Assembly (NCBI RefSeq): GCF_035984655.1
Contig: NZ_JAXCHT010000013.1
Coordinates: 49,881 to 113,880 of the forward strand
Length of the DNA stretch: 64,000 nucleotides
DNA from: Actimicrobium sp035984655
GTDB lineage: Bacteria > Pseudomonadota > Gammaproteobacteria > Burkholderiales > Burkholderiaceae_D
Direction of reading: 5' to 3'
The notes beneath the pieces are model-generated. The model made no database searches. It was not told where the DNA came from and was given only the letters and a program-made list of their open reading frames with translations. How positions within the stretch are numbered: position 1 is the first letter of the stretch; the number at the start of each line of letters is the position of its first letter. This document shows positions 24,351 through 32,678 of the stretch, in pieces. A program made the position numbers and the translations under genes.

Positions 24351-24776
24351 TCAGGCCCGGCCGACGATCGCTGCAGTCGCAATCAATTCCTCGAGCAACG
24401 CCATCGACACCTTGCCTGAAACGACGAAAGGATTGAGCTCCGGCAGTTCCGAATACTTCAGCAGCACCGACGTATTGAGCTTGGCCAGGTTCACGTGGCC
24501 CATGGTCCAGCCCGCGAAACGCCGCTCGGTAATTTCGGCATAGTCCAGCAACTGCACGTCGTGATGACGTGTGTCGCGCAGAATCTGGCCATACAGCGCA
24601 TTGACCGCGTCGCGCCCGCCTTCGAGCACCTGAATGAAGATGTGATCGCTGAAACACAGGATGCCGGTCAGACCCCGTTCCGGGTTGTTGGCGCGCGCCT
24701 GGGTCATGATGGCGTTGATCAGTTCGGGCGCGATCTTGTCGTTCGTGCGACTTGCGTACAGTAAGCGAACCAGCAT
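24351..24776 (-). CDS. BLUF-domain blue-light photosensor
   Basis: 141 residues, a short stand-alone BLUF protein. The flavin-switch residues line up with AppA: Tyr7 (LLYASR), Asn31 (ANNPERGLTG) and Gln49 (IFIQVLEGG), followed by FAGWTMGHVNL with the Trp of strand 5 and a helical C-terminal cap. BLUF proteins bind FAD and change hydrogen bonding on blue light, signalling through a partner because no output domain is fused. The gene starts 15 bp after the folE stop, so the two are likely co-transcribed. Confidence 0.92.
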   Translation of the reverse strand: MLVRLLYASRTNDKIAPELINAIMTQARANNPERGLTGILCFSDHIFIQVLEGGRDAVNALYGQILRDTRHHDVQLLDYAEITERRFAGWTMGHVNLAKLNTSVLLKYSELPELNPFVVSGKVSMALLEELIATAAIVGRA

Positions 24777-24791
24777 GGTGCAATCTCCCGA

Positions 24792-25511
24792 TTATTGTTT
24801 ACCGTTGCGCAGCGACAGAAATTCGCGGCGCAGATTGACGTCCTTCAGAAATGATCCGCGCATCACGCTGTTGACCATCTTCGCATCCGTGTCCTTGACC
24901 CCGCGCCAGTGCATGCAAAAGTGATCGGCTTCCATGACGATCGCCAGACCATCGGGCTGGATCATCTCCTGCAGCAGGTCGGCCAGTTGCACCACGGCCT
25001 CTTCCTGGATCTGCGGCCGGCTCATGATCCAGTCGGCGATGCGCACATATTTCGACAGGCCGATCAGGTTCGAATGCTCATTGGGCATCAGGCCAATCCA
25101 GACCCGCCCCATGATCGGGCACAGGTGATGCGAACAGGCGCTGCGCACGGTGATCGGGCCAATGATCATCAATTCATTCAGATGTGACGCATTCGGAAAT
25201 TCCGTCAACGCCGGCATCGGCGTGTAGCGGCCGCGAAAAATCTCGTTGATATACATCTTGGCCACGCGCCGCGCGGTGTCCTGGGTGTTGTGGTCGCTGC
25301 TGGTATCGATCACCAGGCTTTCCAGCACACCCTGCAATTTGCCCTGTACCTCGACCAGCAAGGCATCCAGCTCACCCGGCTCGATAAAAGCGGCAATATT
25401 GTCGTTGGCATGGAACCGCGTGGCGCTGGCTTCGATGCGCTGGCGGATCAATTGCGATACGGGCGTGGCAGCATCAGCGGATGCGTCGGGCTTGGGAGTG
25501 TTCAGTGTCAT
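24792..25511 (-). CDS. folE: GTP cyclohydrolase I (FolE)
   Basis: 239 residues from the ATG at 25511 (MTLNTPKPDAS). Converts GTP to 7,8-dihydroneopterin triphosphate, first step of folate/biopterin synthesis. Zinc and active-site residues are in RSACSHHLCPIMGRVWIG (Cys and paired His) and VMEADHFCMHWRGVKD (second Cys/His). An N-terminal 40 residues are unconserved and Ala/Asp-rich. Followed by the BLUF gene at 15 bp. This BLUF-adjacent form may be a second folE used for pterin production rather than the housekeeping copy. Confidence 0.93.
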   Translation of the reverse strand: MTLNTPKPDASADAATPVSQLIRQRIEASATRFHANDNIAAFIEPGELDALLVEVQGKLQGVLESLVIDTSSDHNTQDTARRVAKMYINEIFRGRYTPMPALTEFPNASHLNELMIIGPITVRSACSHHLCPIMGRVWIGLMPNEHSNLIGLSKYVRIADWIMSRPQIQEEAVVQLADLLQEMIQPDGLAIVMEADHFCMHWRGVKDTDAKMVNSVMRGSFLKDVNLRREFLSLRNGKQ

Positions 25512-25628
25512 TGGAATAGGCAATAAGAATGATGATGGCGGGAACAACCGAACCGGCAACAGTTACCCCTCCAGCATGGTAACTGAATTGCGCAGCCGTC
25601 GTTGGCGGCACCGCAGGCCTGGCGCAAC

Positions 25629-25656
25629 GGAACCAAAACCCCACTGCGCCCACCCA
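25629..25656 (+). promoter_or_regulatory. Consensus HrpL-type promoter (hrp box)
   Basis: GGAACC (25629-25634), exactly 15 bases, then CCACCCA (25650-25656): every fixed position of the HrpL consensus GGAACC-N15/16-CCACNNA is met. It lies in the 260-bp gap between folE and an unrecognised 500-residue gene, 115 bases ahead of that gene's ATG and on its strand. An HrpL-like sigma-factor gene lies only 2.4 kb away. Chance matches to 10 fixed bases at two allowed spacings are rare in 64 kb and more so in front of a lone gene. Confidence 0.75.
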
Positions 25657-25771
25657 CGTGCAGACGGTTCCTCTCGACACCCGCTGAGACCACCACACAC
25701 GGACAAACGCACCGCCGGTTTGGGCGGGCTCGGCAGAATGCGATATTTAACTCTGGCAGCCACCAATTCTG

Positions 25772-27274
25772 ATGCGAACCTTGTTCCGAAAACGCCCGCC
25801 CTCGCCGCCGCCCGCGCAGACAGCGCCGCCGTTGAATCCGCTGTTGGTGGAATGCCAGGCGCAACAGCGCAACCGGCGGGAAACGGATCGCGCCAACGCC
25901 GGGCCGGTGTTGGGCAATCGCGCAACCCAGGTGGTCCGACCCCACTTCGTCTTCGCCACCCCGGCCTTCCGATGCGTTGCCAACGGCTGGGCCTTGCAAA
26001 CCGAAGAAATATGCGCCAATTGGCTAGGCGAAATGCGGCAACAAAGCCCCGACAAGATCGACGTAGTGCAATACGCCAGGATGATCGCCCTGCTCGAAGA
26101 AGAACGCTTGTGGCGCCGCAAGTCGAGCCGGCCCGCCGTTGGTGCCAAACTGTTCCCGGAACTGAAATCACGCAAGGAGTATGAGCAGGAAGCCTTCAAC
26201 GCCTTCCTGATGGCGGTGGGCCAGAATCCGGCGGACGAAGACCTCTGGGCAAGCATCCGGGCCGCCGGTACCGATCATCTGCACCTGTATCGGATGGAAA
26301 TGATCAACGCGATCGTAGGCGCATTGGGTGTCGGCGTGGTCGCCGCCAAGGACCCGACCAGCATTGTTGCGACATCGGGTGCGCGTATTGGCGTCCAGTT
26401 GTTGAACGGTCCGTCTGCATTTCTTATCGGGGAAGACCGGCTTGACTACAAAGGCAACGAGGACAACATTCCACACGGCGCCGCCAAACCCACCCGCGCC
26501 ATGGAGACCGCACCAGGCATCATGCAGGCGTCGATGGCAATGCTCGAACTGCGCGACAAGTTCGTCGGCGGCGGTGGCATCAAGGCTGCGGCCCAGGAAC
26601 TGCATGAAGCACTGGAGGCCGCCAGCGCCATCGATGACAGCGACTCACGCGCGGATCGGGCCAATGCCCTGCACAGGCTGCGTGAGGCGCTCGCTACCGC
26701 CGAGCCGATGTTGCGTATCGAGGCAGAGTACAAATTGACGTACCGCAACGCGCGGGCCGAATGGAAAAGCAATCGGGAATCGATTGGCGCCCGCCGTGCC
26801 GGCCAGCTCGCCAGCATCGCCGGGCCGGCCGCGCCGATTGGTGCGACAGCGGCTGCTGTGGGCGTCAATGCGATGGCGCAAACTGCGTTTCAACTATCCG
26901 GCGGACCAGGGCGGGATATGGAACAAAAAGTCCTCAATGTGGCCATCAACGGCGCAAAGGGCATCAAGGCCGGCACGACCGACGACGCCGGCACCGCGGT
27001 GAAAAGCACCACGACCCTGCGACAAATTGCCGAGCGCTACGGCGAATACCTCGCTATGAATAAAGATCCCGACATCGACGCGGCGCAGAAACAGCAAAAA
27101 ATCGAAGAGTTTCAGGACTGGCTGCACAGTGTCCTTCGGCCCGCGCGTCGTGGCAACGTACACTCGGCCTACGCATGGATACGGCGCGCCGTGTACACGA
27201 ATTCCAGAGCCTCGGCAGCGGGTGCGACAAGCGGGGCGCCCGCACTGAATGCACGGCGCAAATCAGACAGCTGA
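25772..27274 (+). CDS. Unrecognised 500-residue protein; candidate type III effector
   Basis: No family recognised. The N-terminus MRTLFRKRPPSPPPAQTAPP is basic and Pro-rich, with Leu at position 4 and no acidic residue in the first 12, fitting two of the rules of thumb for HrpL-dependent effectors (Ser content is low). There is no Sec signal or membrane helix. Residues about 140-340 are largely helical; GPAAPIGATAAAVGVNAMAQTAFQLSGGPG near 355-385 is hydrophobic; the C-terminus is charged. A consensus hrp box precedes it. No clear Shine-Dalgarno before the ATG; the frame is open back to 25751, so the start is uncertain. Alternatives: a phage- or toxin-like orphan. Confidence 0.65.
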   Translation: MRTLFRKRPPSPPPAQTAPPLNPLLVECQAQQRNRRETDRANAGPVLGNRATQVVRPHFVFATPAFRCVANGWALQTEEICANWLGEMRQQSPDKIDVVQYARMIALLEEERLWRRKSSRPAVGAKLFPELKSRKEYEQEAFNAFLMAVGQNPADEDLWASIRAAGTDHLHLYRMEMINAIVGALGVGVVAAKDPTSIVATSGARIGVQLLNGPSAFLIGEDRLDYKGNEDNIPHGAAKPTRAMETAPGIMQASMAMLELRDKFVGGGGIKAAAQELHEALEAASAIDDSDSRADRANALHRLREALATAEPMLRIEAEYKLTYRNARAEWKSNRESIGARRAGQLASIAGPAAPIGATAAAVGVNAMAQTAFQLSGGPGRDMEQKVLNVAINGAKGIKAGTTDDAGTAVKSTTTLRQIAERYGEYLAMNKDPDIDAAQKQQKIEEFQDWLHSVLRPARRGNVHSAYAWIRRAVYTNSRASAAGATSGAPALNARRKSDS

Positions 27275-27452
27275 TCGTCGATATCGCCAACCTTGATCTT
27301 GCCGGCGCGCACCATACCGATGCCGCCAGCAAGCCGGAAACGGCCAGCCGCGGCGGCGTAGCCGGCAGCTACTGCCGCGACTGCGCTCACGTAATGCCGC
27401 CAATCGGCGCACCAAGGTTCCGCCGACGCCGTGGTGAGATGCACCCGCGGCC

Positions 27453-27749
27453 TTGCGGAATTCGGCGACGTTGGTGACTTCCAGCTCGATGCGGGGCCCG
27501 TATCACCATGTGCATCACCCGATTCAGGCGGGCCTGATCATTGCGCTCTGGGCGACGCCGTTGATGACAGTCGGCCTCGCGCTGCTGGCCGGCGTGCTGA
27601 CGCTGTACAGCGTCACGGCGACCTTGTTTCTTGAAGAGCGCGATCTCGCCAGCACTATCGGCCAGGCCTATTGCGCATACCGCCGCAAGGTGCCCGCCCT
27701 GTTGCCGTTTTCGATACCGCGCCGGCGACGCCAGCGCCCGGTGCGTTGA
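27453..27749 (+). pseudogene. 3' fragment of an isoprenylcysteine methyltransferase (ICMT)-like membrane methyltransferase
   Basis: The frame encodes RGPYHHVHHPIQAGLIIALW, the SAM-binding HP motif of the family, then a membrane helix, LFLEERDLASTIGQAYCAYRRKVPALLPF with the conserved E-E and Tyr/Arg, which is the normal C-terminus. Whole proteins have three or more additional N-terminal helices; here the sequence before about 27480 does not encode them in any frame, so the gene is truncated. It ends just before the tRNA-Ser terminator. The break may come from recombination near the tRNA. Confidence 0.65.
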
Positions 27750-27757
27750 TGACCGGC

Positions 27758-27784
27758 AAAAAAAAGCTCCCGTTTGGGGAGCTT
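27758..27784 (-). terminator. Terminator of tRNA-Ser
   Basis: On the minus strand, AAGCTCCC/GGGGAGCTT hairpin with eight T following; 13 bases beyond the tRNA 3' end. Confidence 0.88.
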
Positions 27785-27797
27785 GCTGACGCGCTAC

Positions 27798-27887
27798 TGG
27801 CGGAGGCGGTGAGATTCGAACTCACGAACGGATCACTCCGTCGCCAGTTTTCAAGACTGGTGCCTTCAACCGCTCGGCCACACCTCC
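27798..27887 (-). tRNA. tRNA-Ser (anticodon UGA)
   Basis: 90 nt including encoded CCA. The acceptor stem pairs GGAGGTG with CGCCTCC; the D arm is GGCCGAGCGGTTGAAGGC; the anticodon arm is CCAGTCTTGAAAACTGG with anticodon TGA (reads UCA). A long variable arm (CGACGGAGTGATCCGTTCG) marks class II serine; the T arm is GAGTTCGAATCTC. It is flanked by truncated and foreign-looking genes, as is common at tRNA loci used for integration, but I see no integrase or att repeat. Confidence 0.97.
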
Positions 27888-28035
27888 GCTGGAGGGCGCA
27901 TTATGCCATTCGATCGGTGCCGGAACAAATTGAAATTGCAGCTTGTGGGCCAAAAACTTTTCTTTTGGAGAACTATTTCCGCCCGGGCCCACCTATCAGG
28001 CAGATGGGCGCACCAAACTGGCCGGCAAGCCGGCG

Positions 28036-28533
28036 CTACTCGATGATCATGCGAATCTGTTCGCGTACCCGCGAGAGGCGCGAACGCACGGTGCCAATCG
28101 GGATGTGCATTTTTTCGGTGGCATCGGCGTAGCTGGCGTCCTTCTCCAGCACGGCTTCGAAGGTTTCGCGAATGCGCTCTGGCAATTCAGACAACATTTG
28201 CTCGACCTTGTCGGCCAGTTGCTGGTTTTCGATCAGGTCGGCCGGGTCGCCCGACATGTCGACCATATCCTCGATTAGGCTTTCGTCGGCATGACGGGCG
28301 TGGGCAGGGTAGTTGCGGCGCACGTGATTGCGTGCAAGGTTCAGGGCGATGCCGAATAGCCAGGTCGACGGTTTGGGGGCGCCGGTGAAACGGTCGGCGC
28401 AGCGCATGCTCTCGAGGAAGGTGTTTTGCACCACGTCCTTGGCGTCTTCGATGTTGCGCACGCAGCGTTGCACGAACCTGACCAGATGCGCGTAGTGCTC
28501 GGTAAATAACTGATTGATCGGAATGCGTGACAA
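28036..28533 (-). CDS. ECF sigma factor, HrpL/BtrS-like; start codon supplied by a TnpB element
   Basis: 165 residues. Region 2 includes YAHLVRFVQRCVRNIEDAKD and KPSTWLFGIALNLARNHVRR; region 4 includes LPERIRETFEAVLEKDASYA and IPIGTVRSRLSRVREQI. These runs closely resemble those I recall for Pseudomonas syringae HrpL (KPQTWLCGIALNLIRNHFRK; VPIGTVRSRLSRARVQL), the sigma factor that reads hrp boxes in type III secretion genes. The first five codons, from TTG at 28533 (M-S-R-I-P), lie inside the left end of the element at 28519; native sequence starts with I-N-Q-L-F. The original start and promoter are gone, so expression is doubtful or rewired. No anti-sigma gene adjoins. Confidence 0.78.
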   Translation of the reverse strand: MSRIPINQLFTEHYAHLVRFVQRCVRNIEDAKDVVQNTFLESMRCADRFTGAPKPSTWLFGIALNLARNHVRRNYPAHARHADESLIEDMVDMSGDPADLIENQQLADKVEQMLSELPERIRETFEAVLEKDASYADATEKMHIPIGTVRSRLSRVREQIRMIIE

Positions 28534-29964
28534 ACCTCGTCCTTCAGGGCGGGGAAGGATAACGCGGACGGCGCAGCCGTCCTTGCATTTTTTTTCGCCT
28601 TAAGCTTGCCACGATCGATTTCGACTCTGTATCTTTAGAACATGATCCGACGCCAAACCTTCAAATACGAACTGATGCCCAACGGCCTGCACCAGCGCAC
28701 GCTGCGACGCTTTGGCGGCGCGTGCCGGTTTGTTTTTAACAAGGCATTGGCGTTACAGCAGGAAAATCGCGTAGCCGGCGGCAAGTTCATCCGCTATGAA
28801 TCGATGGCGAAGTTGCTTACCGGCTGGCGCCACAGCAGCGAAACCCCGTGGCTAGCTGACGCGCCCAACCACCCGTTGCAGCACGCACTGAAAGACATCG
28901 ATCGCGCCTACCAGAATTTCTTTGCCGGCCGCGCCGACTTCCCCACGTTCAAGAAGAAGGGCCGCGGTGACAGTTTCCGCTACCCGGACGCAAAACAATT
29001 CAAGGTGGAGCCGGACAACGCCCGGATCTTCCTGCCCAAGCTCGGCTGGATCCGCTACCGCAGCAGCCGTGACATCGCCGGTACGATCAAGAACATCACC
29101 GTGTCGTCAAAAGCAGGCAAGTGGTTCGTGTCGATTCAGACTGAGCGCGAAGTTGCCGAGCCGGTACCAACGGCTATCAGCGCCGTCGGTGCTGACGTCG
29201 GCATCGACCGCTTCGTCACCTTGTCGGATGGCTCCTTCGTCGCACCGTTGGACAGTTTCAAGAAGCACCAACGCCTGGCGAAATAACAGCGCCGCATGAG
29301 CAGAAAAGTCAAATTCAGCAGCAACTGGAAAAAAGCCAAGGCCAAATTCACACGGGTTCACCGTGATATTGGCAATGCAAGAGCCGACTTCATTCACAAG
29401 GCGACAACGACCATCAGCAATAACCACGGGCTGGTCGCCGTCGAAGACTTGAAGATCGTGAATATGACCAGGTCGTCGAAAGGCACGATTGAAACCCCAG
29501 GTACGTACGTACGTGCCAAGGCGGGGTTGAATCGCGCGATTCTCGACCAAGGCTGGGGCGAGTTTGGACGGCAGCTCGATTACAAGCTCTACTGGAACGG
29601 TGGCTTTTTCATGCAGGTGCCTGCCCATTACACCAGCCAGACGTGCCCGTGCTGCGGGCACGTCGACAAGGCTAACCGCAAAAGCCAGTCGGCGTTTCTT
29701 TGTACCGTGTGCTGGTACGAGAACAATGCTGATGTGGTGGGCGCGATCAACGTGCTGGACCGCGCCCTGGCGCAACTGTCTCAACCGAGCAATGAAGAAG
29801 GGCCGGACATGGCCCGGATCGCCTGTGAAGTGAACGGCGCTGTCAGGCCGTCAGCAGCAGGAACCCACCGAAGCGACATGCAAGAGGTTTTGTATGCACA
29901 GTAGGAATCTCCGTCCTTTGCGCGCAAGCGCCAGCCGTCAGGCTGAGGGCGGGGAGGATGTCAA
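28519..29964 (+). mobile_element. IS200/IS605-family element, tnpB only, decayed (copy 3)
   Basis: 1446 bp, nearly identical to copy 1 and exactly one codon shorter. The left end follows TTGAT (28514-28518) with CGGAATGCGTGACAAACC; the right end is GGGGAGGATGTCAA at 29964. No tnpA. The left flank is the start of the HrpL-like gene and the right flank is the interior of an unrelated hydrolase gene, so the two flanks do not reconstitute one locus. Recombination between two copies, or a deletion next to the element, is likely. Confidence 0.9.
28642..29904 (+). pseudogene. tnpB: tnpB broken by an in-frame TAA
   Basis: Same protein as copy 1 but with one Gln codon lost in KKHQQRL and the following AKY codon changed to TAA (29284-29286, Tyr216 of copy 1). 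The two halves (214 codons, then reading on in the same frame to 29904) keep D in VGADVGIDRF, E in VAVEDLK, the zinc ribbon TCPCCG/FLCTVCWY and NNADVVGAIN. Full-length nuclease cannot be made without readthrough. Its right-end guide-RNA region is retained. Confidence 0.88.
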
Positions 29965-30702
29965 CATTCCTGGCTTTGTGTCAAACGTGGAGATGGTGTG
30001 GGAGCAGCCGCAGCTGGCGCATTTCCTGGCGCGCGCGGCGCGCGAGTTCCGCGTGATCATTTTCGACCGGCGCGGCGTCGGCCTGTCGGACCGTACGCTG
30101 GAAAGGCCATCAATGGCGACCGCGGTAAGCGATGTGCTGGCCGTGCTCGATGCCGCCGGCAGCAAGCGCGCGGTGGTATTCGGCGCCTCGGAAGGGGGCC
30201 CGGTGGCGATTCAATTGTGCTGCGCGCATCCGCGGCGGGTCGCGGGATTATGCTTGTACGCAGCGTTACCCTCGGCGCCGCGCTGCAGCCACACCAGTAC
30301 GACCTGTGGCTGAAACGCCTGGTCGCTGAGTGGGGCACCAGCCACAGCATCGCCGCGTTTGCCCCGTCGCACGCCGATGATCCGACGCTGAACGACTGGT
30401 GGGCTCGCCTGTTGCGCCTGTCCAGCAGCCCGGGAATGATCACCTGCATCCTGGACCAGTTGCGCGATGTCGACGTCACGCCGCTGCTGCCGAGCGTGCG
30501 CTGTCCTGCCATTCTGCTCCACCGCCGCGGGGACCGGGCGGTGCGCATCGAAGCCTCGCGATTCATGGCGACGCACATTCCGGGAGCCACGCTGGTCGAA
30601 CTTGAGGGTGATGACCACTGGTGGTGGCTCGATGACGTAGATGTGCTGCTGGGCAGACTGCTGGCGCTGCGCGGCGCCGACGATGCGCAGGCGGCAACCT
30701 GA
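29965..30702 (+). pseudogene. Alpha/beta hydrolase fragment, 5' truncated and frameshifted
   Basis: Directly after the element the frame reads IPGFVSNVEMVWEQPQLAHF, FDRRGVGLSDR and VVFGASEGGPVAIQL, the oxyanion loop and Ser nucleophile elbow of hydrolases often fused to adenylate cyclases or regulators. Near 30250-30290 the frame shifts by one: the continuation (LWLKRLVAEWG, then HRRGDRAVRIEASRF with the acid and GDDHWWW with the His) is in another frame to 30702. The first 20-30 residues are missing because of the element junction. A dead gene remnant. Confidence 0.8.
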
Positions 30703-31089
30703 TCGCGACGGTCAGCGCTCGCTCCGCAGGACAGGGAAACATTGGCGGTGGGCCGGAGGCATCAGATGGAACCATTTGCGACAGCGCACGGTCAAAACGT
30801 CTTTATAATCAATTACTTACAGGAAATAGTGCCCGCTGCGAAACGCAGTGAAAGTCCACTCGGGCGTTGACTGCCCGTGCCAGGTTTGCCTTCAGGGCAA
30901 CACGGCAATTTCCCATCCTCGCCGTCTCGCATCCTTTCCATCGCTCGCTTTCTCATTTGCCTGTTGGCGCGCGCCCGCATCCGTGTCGTGCGCCGGCCGG
31001 TCGATTTCCAGTGTTGACGTCCGTATCCATGGCCAGGCAGGACCTGTTTTCACTGGCCACGTTGACTGCAACCCGAAAAGGTATTGCCC
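30703..31089. other. Intergenic region before the acyltransferase gene
   Basis: About 385 bp with no supported gene. A GGAACC at 30768 was checked as an hrp -35 but has no CCAC at 15-16 bases. AT-rich TCTTTATAATCAATTACTTAC (30800-30820) includes TATAAT at 30804-30809, a plausible -10 for the acyltransferase; the rest is unremarkable. Confidence 0.35.
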
Positions 31090-32151
31090 ATGTCGACCCT
31101 GAATCAAACCAATGTCCCCTACCTCGACGGCTGGCGCGGCATGGCCATCATCCTGGTCCTGATCGGCCATTTCGGCCCGGCCCGCTTCTGGTATCTGGGT
31201 CGCCTCGGGGTGATGCTGTTTTTCGTCCTGTCCGGCTTTTTCATGGCCCGGCTGCTGTTCATCAAGAAAGTGCCGCTGTCGTCGTTCTTTGCCAAGCGCT
31301 TCAGCCGCATCGTGCCGACCCTGTGGCTGTTCATCGTCGTGATGTATTTCTACGCACGCTATGGTCAGCCCAAGCCATATGTGATTCCGCTCGACGAGCT
31401 GCTCAGTACATTTCTGTTCATGGGCACGTATTTTCCAGCGCAGATTTCGATCTGGGCGGGCAACTGGTCGAATGGCCACCTGTGGTCGCTCAATGTCGAG
31501 GAGCATAGCTACCTGTTCCTTGCCGCCGGCGCCTTTCTGATTGCAAAGACGCGCGGCAGGCTGAGCACCAGAATGTTCATGCTCGGCGCCGTGCTGGCCA
31601 TCATGGGCGTGACGCTGCTGTACATGACCGGCCTGATTACCGATGGCACGTCGCCGTGGCGCACCCACACCGAGGTCGCTGCGCTGGGCCTGATCGCGTC
31701 GGCAGCGATCAGTGTGTTGCGCAACCGGGAACAGTCCGGCTGGTTCAATACCTCGCCGGTGGTGCCGATCGTGGCGCTGGCGGCGGCAGCGATCACGTTC
31801 AATCCGCGCTATGCCTTCCTGTGGAATGTCTCGATCCTGGTTGCACCGGTGCTGGCGGCGGTGGTGGTTAACCACGCAGAAAATTTCCCAGCGCTGATCA
31901 AGCAATGGATGTCACTGCGCATTCTTCGGTGGTTCGGGGTGTGCTCGTTTTCGATCTACCTGTGGCAGATGCCACTGTTTTCACGCGTGCTCGACGGCAC
32001 CATCTCCAAGCCGCTCGGGTTGGTGCTGGGGGTTGCGCTCGGCACCCTGTCGTTCTATTGCTTCGAAAATCCGGTCCGGCTGTATCTGAATCGCCGCTGG
32101 GCCGAGCATGAAATGAATCAGGCAGCAAGATTGGGTGGCATACAAGCCTGA
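31090..32151 (+). CDS. Acyltransferase family 3 (OafA/YrhL-like) membrane protein
   Basis: 353 residues from the ATG at 31090 (MSTLNQTNVPYLDGWRG). Family marks: DGWRGMAIILVLIGHFGP with the catalytic His in helix 1, RLGVMLFFVLSGFFMARLL, FFAKRFSRIVPTLWLF, and NGHLWSLNVEEHSYLF. About ten membrane helices span the rest; there is no fused SGNH domain. Such proteins O-acetylate polysaccharides, LPS or peptidoglycan. No glycan cluster is adjacent, so the target is unknown. Confidence 0.9.
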   Translation: MSTLNQTNVPYLDGWRGMAIILVLIGHFGPARFWYLGRLGVMLFFVLSGFFMARLLFIKKVPLSSFFAKRFSRIVPTLWLFIVVMYFYARYGQPKPYVIPLDELLSTFLFMGTYFPAQISIWAGNWSNGHLWSLNVEEHSYLFLAAGAFLIAKTRGRLSTRMFMLGAVLAIMGVTLLYMTGLITDGTSPWRTHTEVAALGLIASAAISVLRNREQSGWFNTSPVVPIVALAAAAITFNPRYAFLWNVSILVAPVLAAVVVNHAENFPALIKQWMSLRILRWFGVCSFSIYLWQMPLFSRVLDGTISKPLGLVLGVALGTLSFYCFENPVRLYLNRRWAEHEMNQAARLGGIQA

Positions 32152-32243
32152 TCGGCCCGGTATCTTCACATTTTTTGTGCGACCTCAATCCTGAAAGAGA
32201 TCGCTTCGCGCACCCTGACCATGTTCGTTCTCAATTATCGGTC

Positions 32244-32645
32244 ATGATGTCGGTCAATCCCTCTCAGCAACAAAACTTCAGTTCGCGACTGAAAGAGTCG
32301 CTGCATCGGGCCGGCTATCCGTCCGACAGTCCGACCCGGCTTGCGCGGGAATTCAATGTGCGCTTCGACGGACGGCCCGTGACAGCGCACGCTGCCCGCA
32401 AATGGCTGCAGGGAGAATCGATCCCGACCCAGGAGCGCTTGCGGGCGCTGGCCGACTGGCTTGGCGTGAGCGCCGAGTGGCTGCGCTTCGACGGCGAGGA
32501 AATGCACCTGCAACCGTTACTCGGGCCGACCTTTCCGCCCGACGATCTGAAACTGATCGAAAGCCTCAACCAGCTCCGTCCAACCGACCGGACGATGGCG
32601 GTGGACCTGATTCATCTGCTGCTGGATCTGCAGCAACGCCGCTGA
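32244..32645 (+). CDS. Small helix-turn-helix regulator
   Basis: 133 residues from ATG 32244 (a second ATG follows directly). The N-terminal half has an XRE/lambda-repressor-like fold: FSSRLKESLHRAGY, LAREFNVRF, VTAHAARKWLQGESIPTQERLRALADWLGVSAEWLRFG-like ending. The C-terminal 50 residues are helical (DDLKLIESLNQLRPTDRTMAVDLIHLLLDLQ). This type is frequent in Oxalobacteraceae as an orphan transcriptional regulator. No adjacent partner suggests its target. Confidence 0.78.
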   Translation: MMSVNPSQQQNFSSRLKESLHRAGYPSDSPTRLAREFNVRFDGRPVTAHAARKWLQGESIPTQERLRALADWLGVSAEWLRFDGEEMHLQPLLGPTFPPDDLKLIESLNQLRPTDRTMAVDLIHLLLDLQQRR

Positions 32646-32678
32646 TACTCCGCCTTGCCAGACCGGCCGCAACAGCGA

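Noticed and set aside
27169..27444. 91-codon minus-strand frame after the orphan gene
   Set aside because: Begins MHLTTASAEP and overlaps the end of the 500-residue gene; Ala-rich composition without a ribosome site or domain. Could not be supported.
27798..27887. tRNA-Ser as an opal suppressor explaining the cydA TGA codons
   Set aside because: Its anticodon is UGA, which reads UCA serine codons, not the stop codon UGA (which would need UCA).
30768..30795. GGAACC as a third hrp box
   Set aside because: No CCACNNA at 15 or 16 bases; followed by CGGTCAA.
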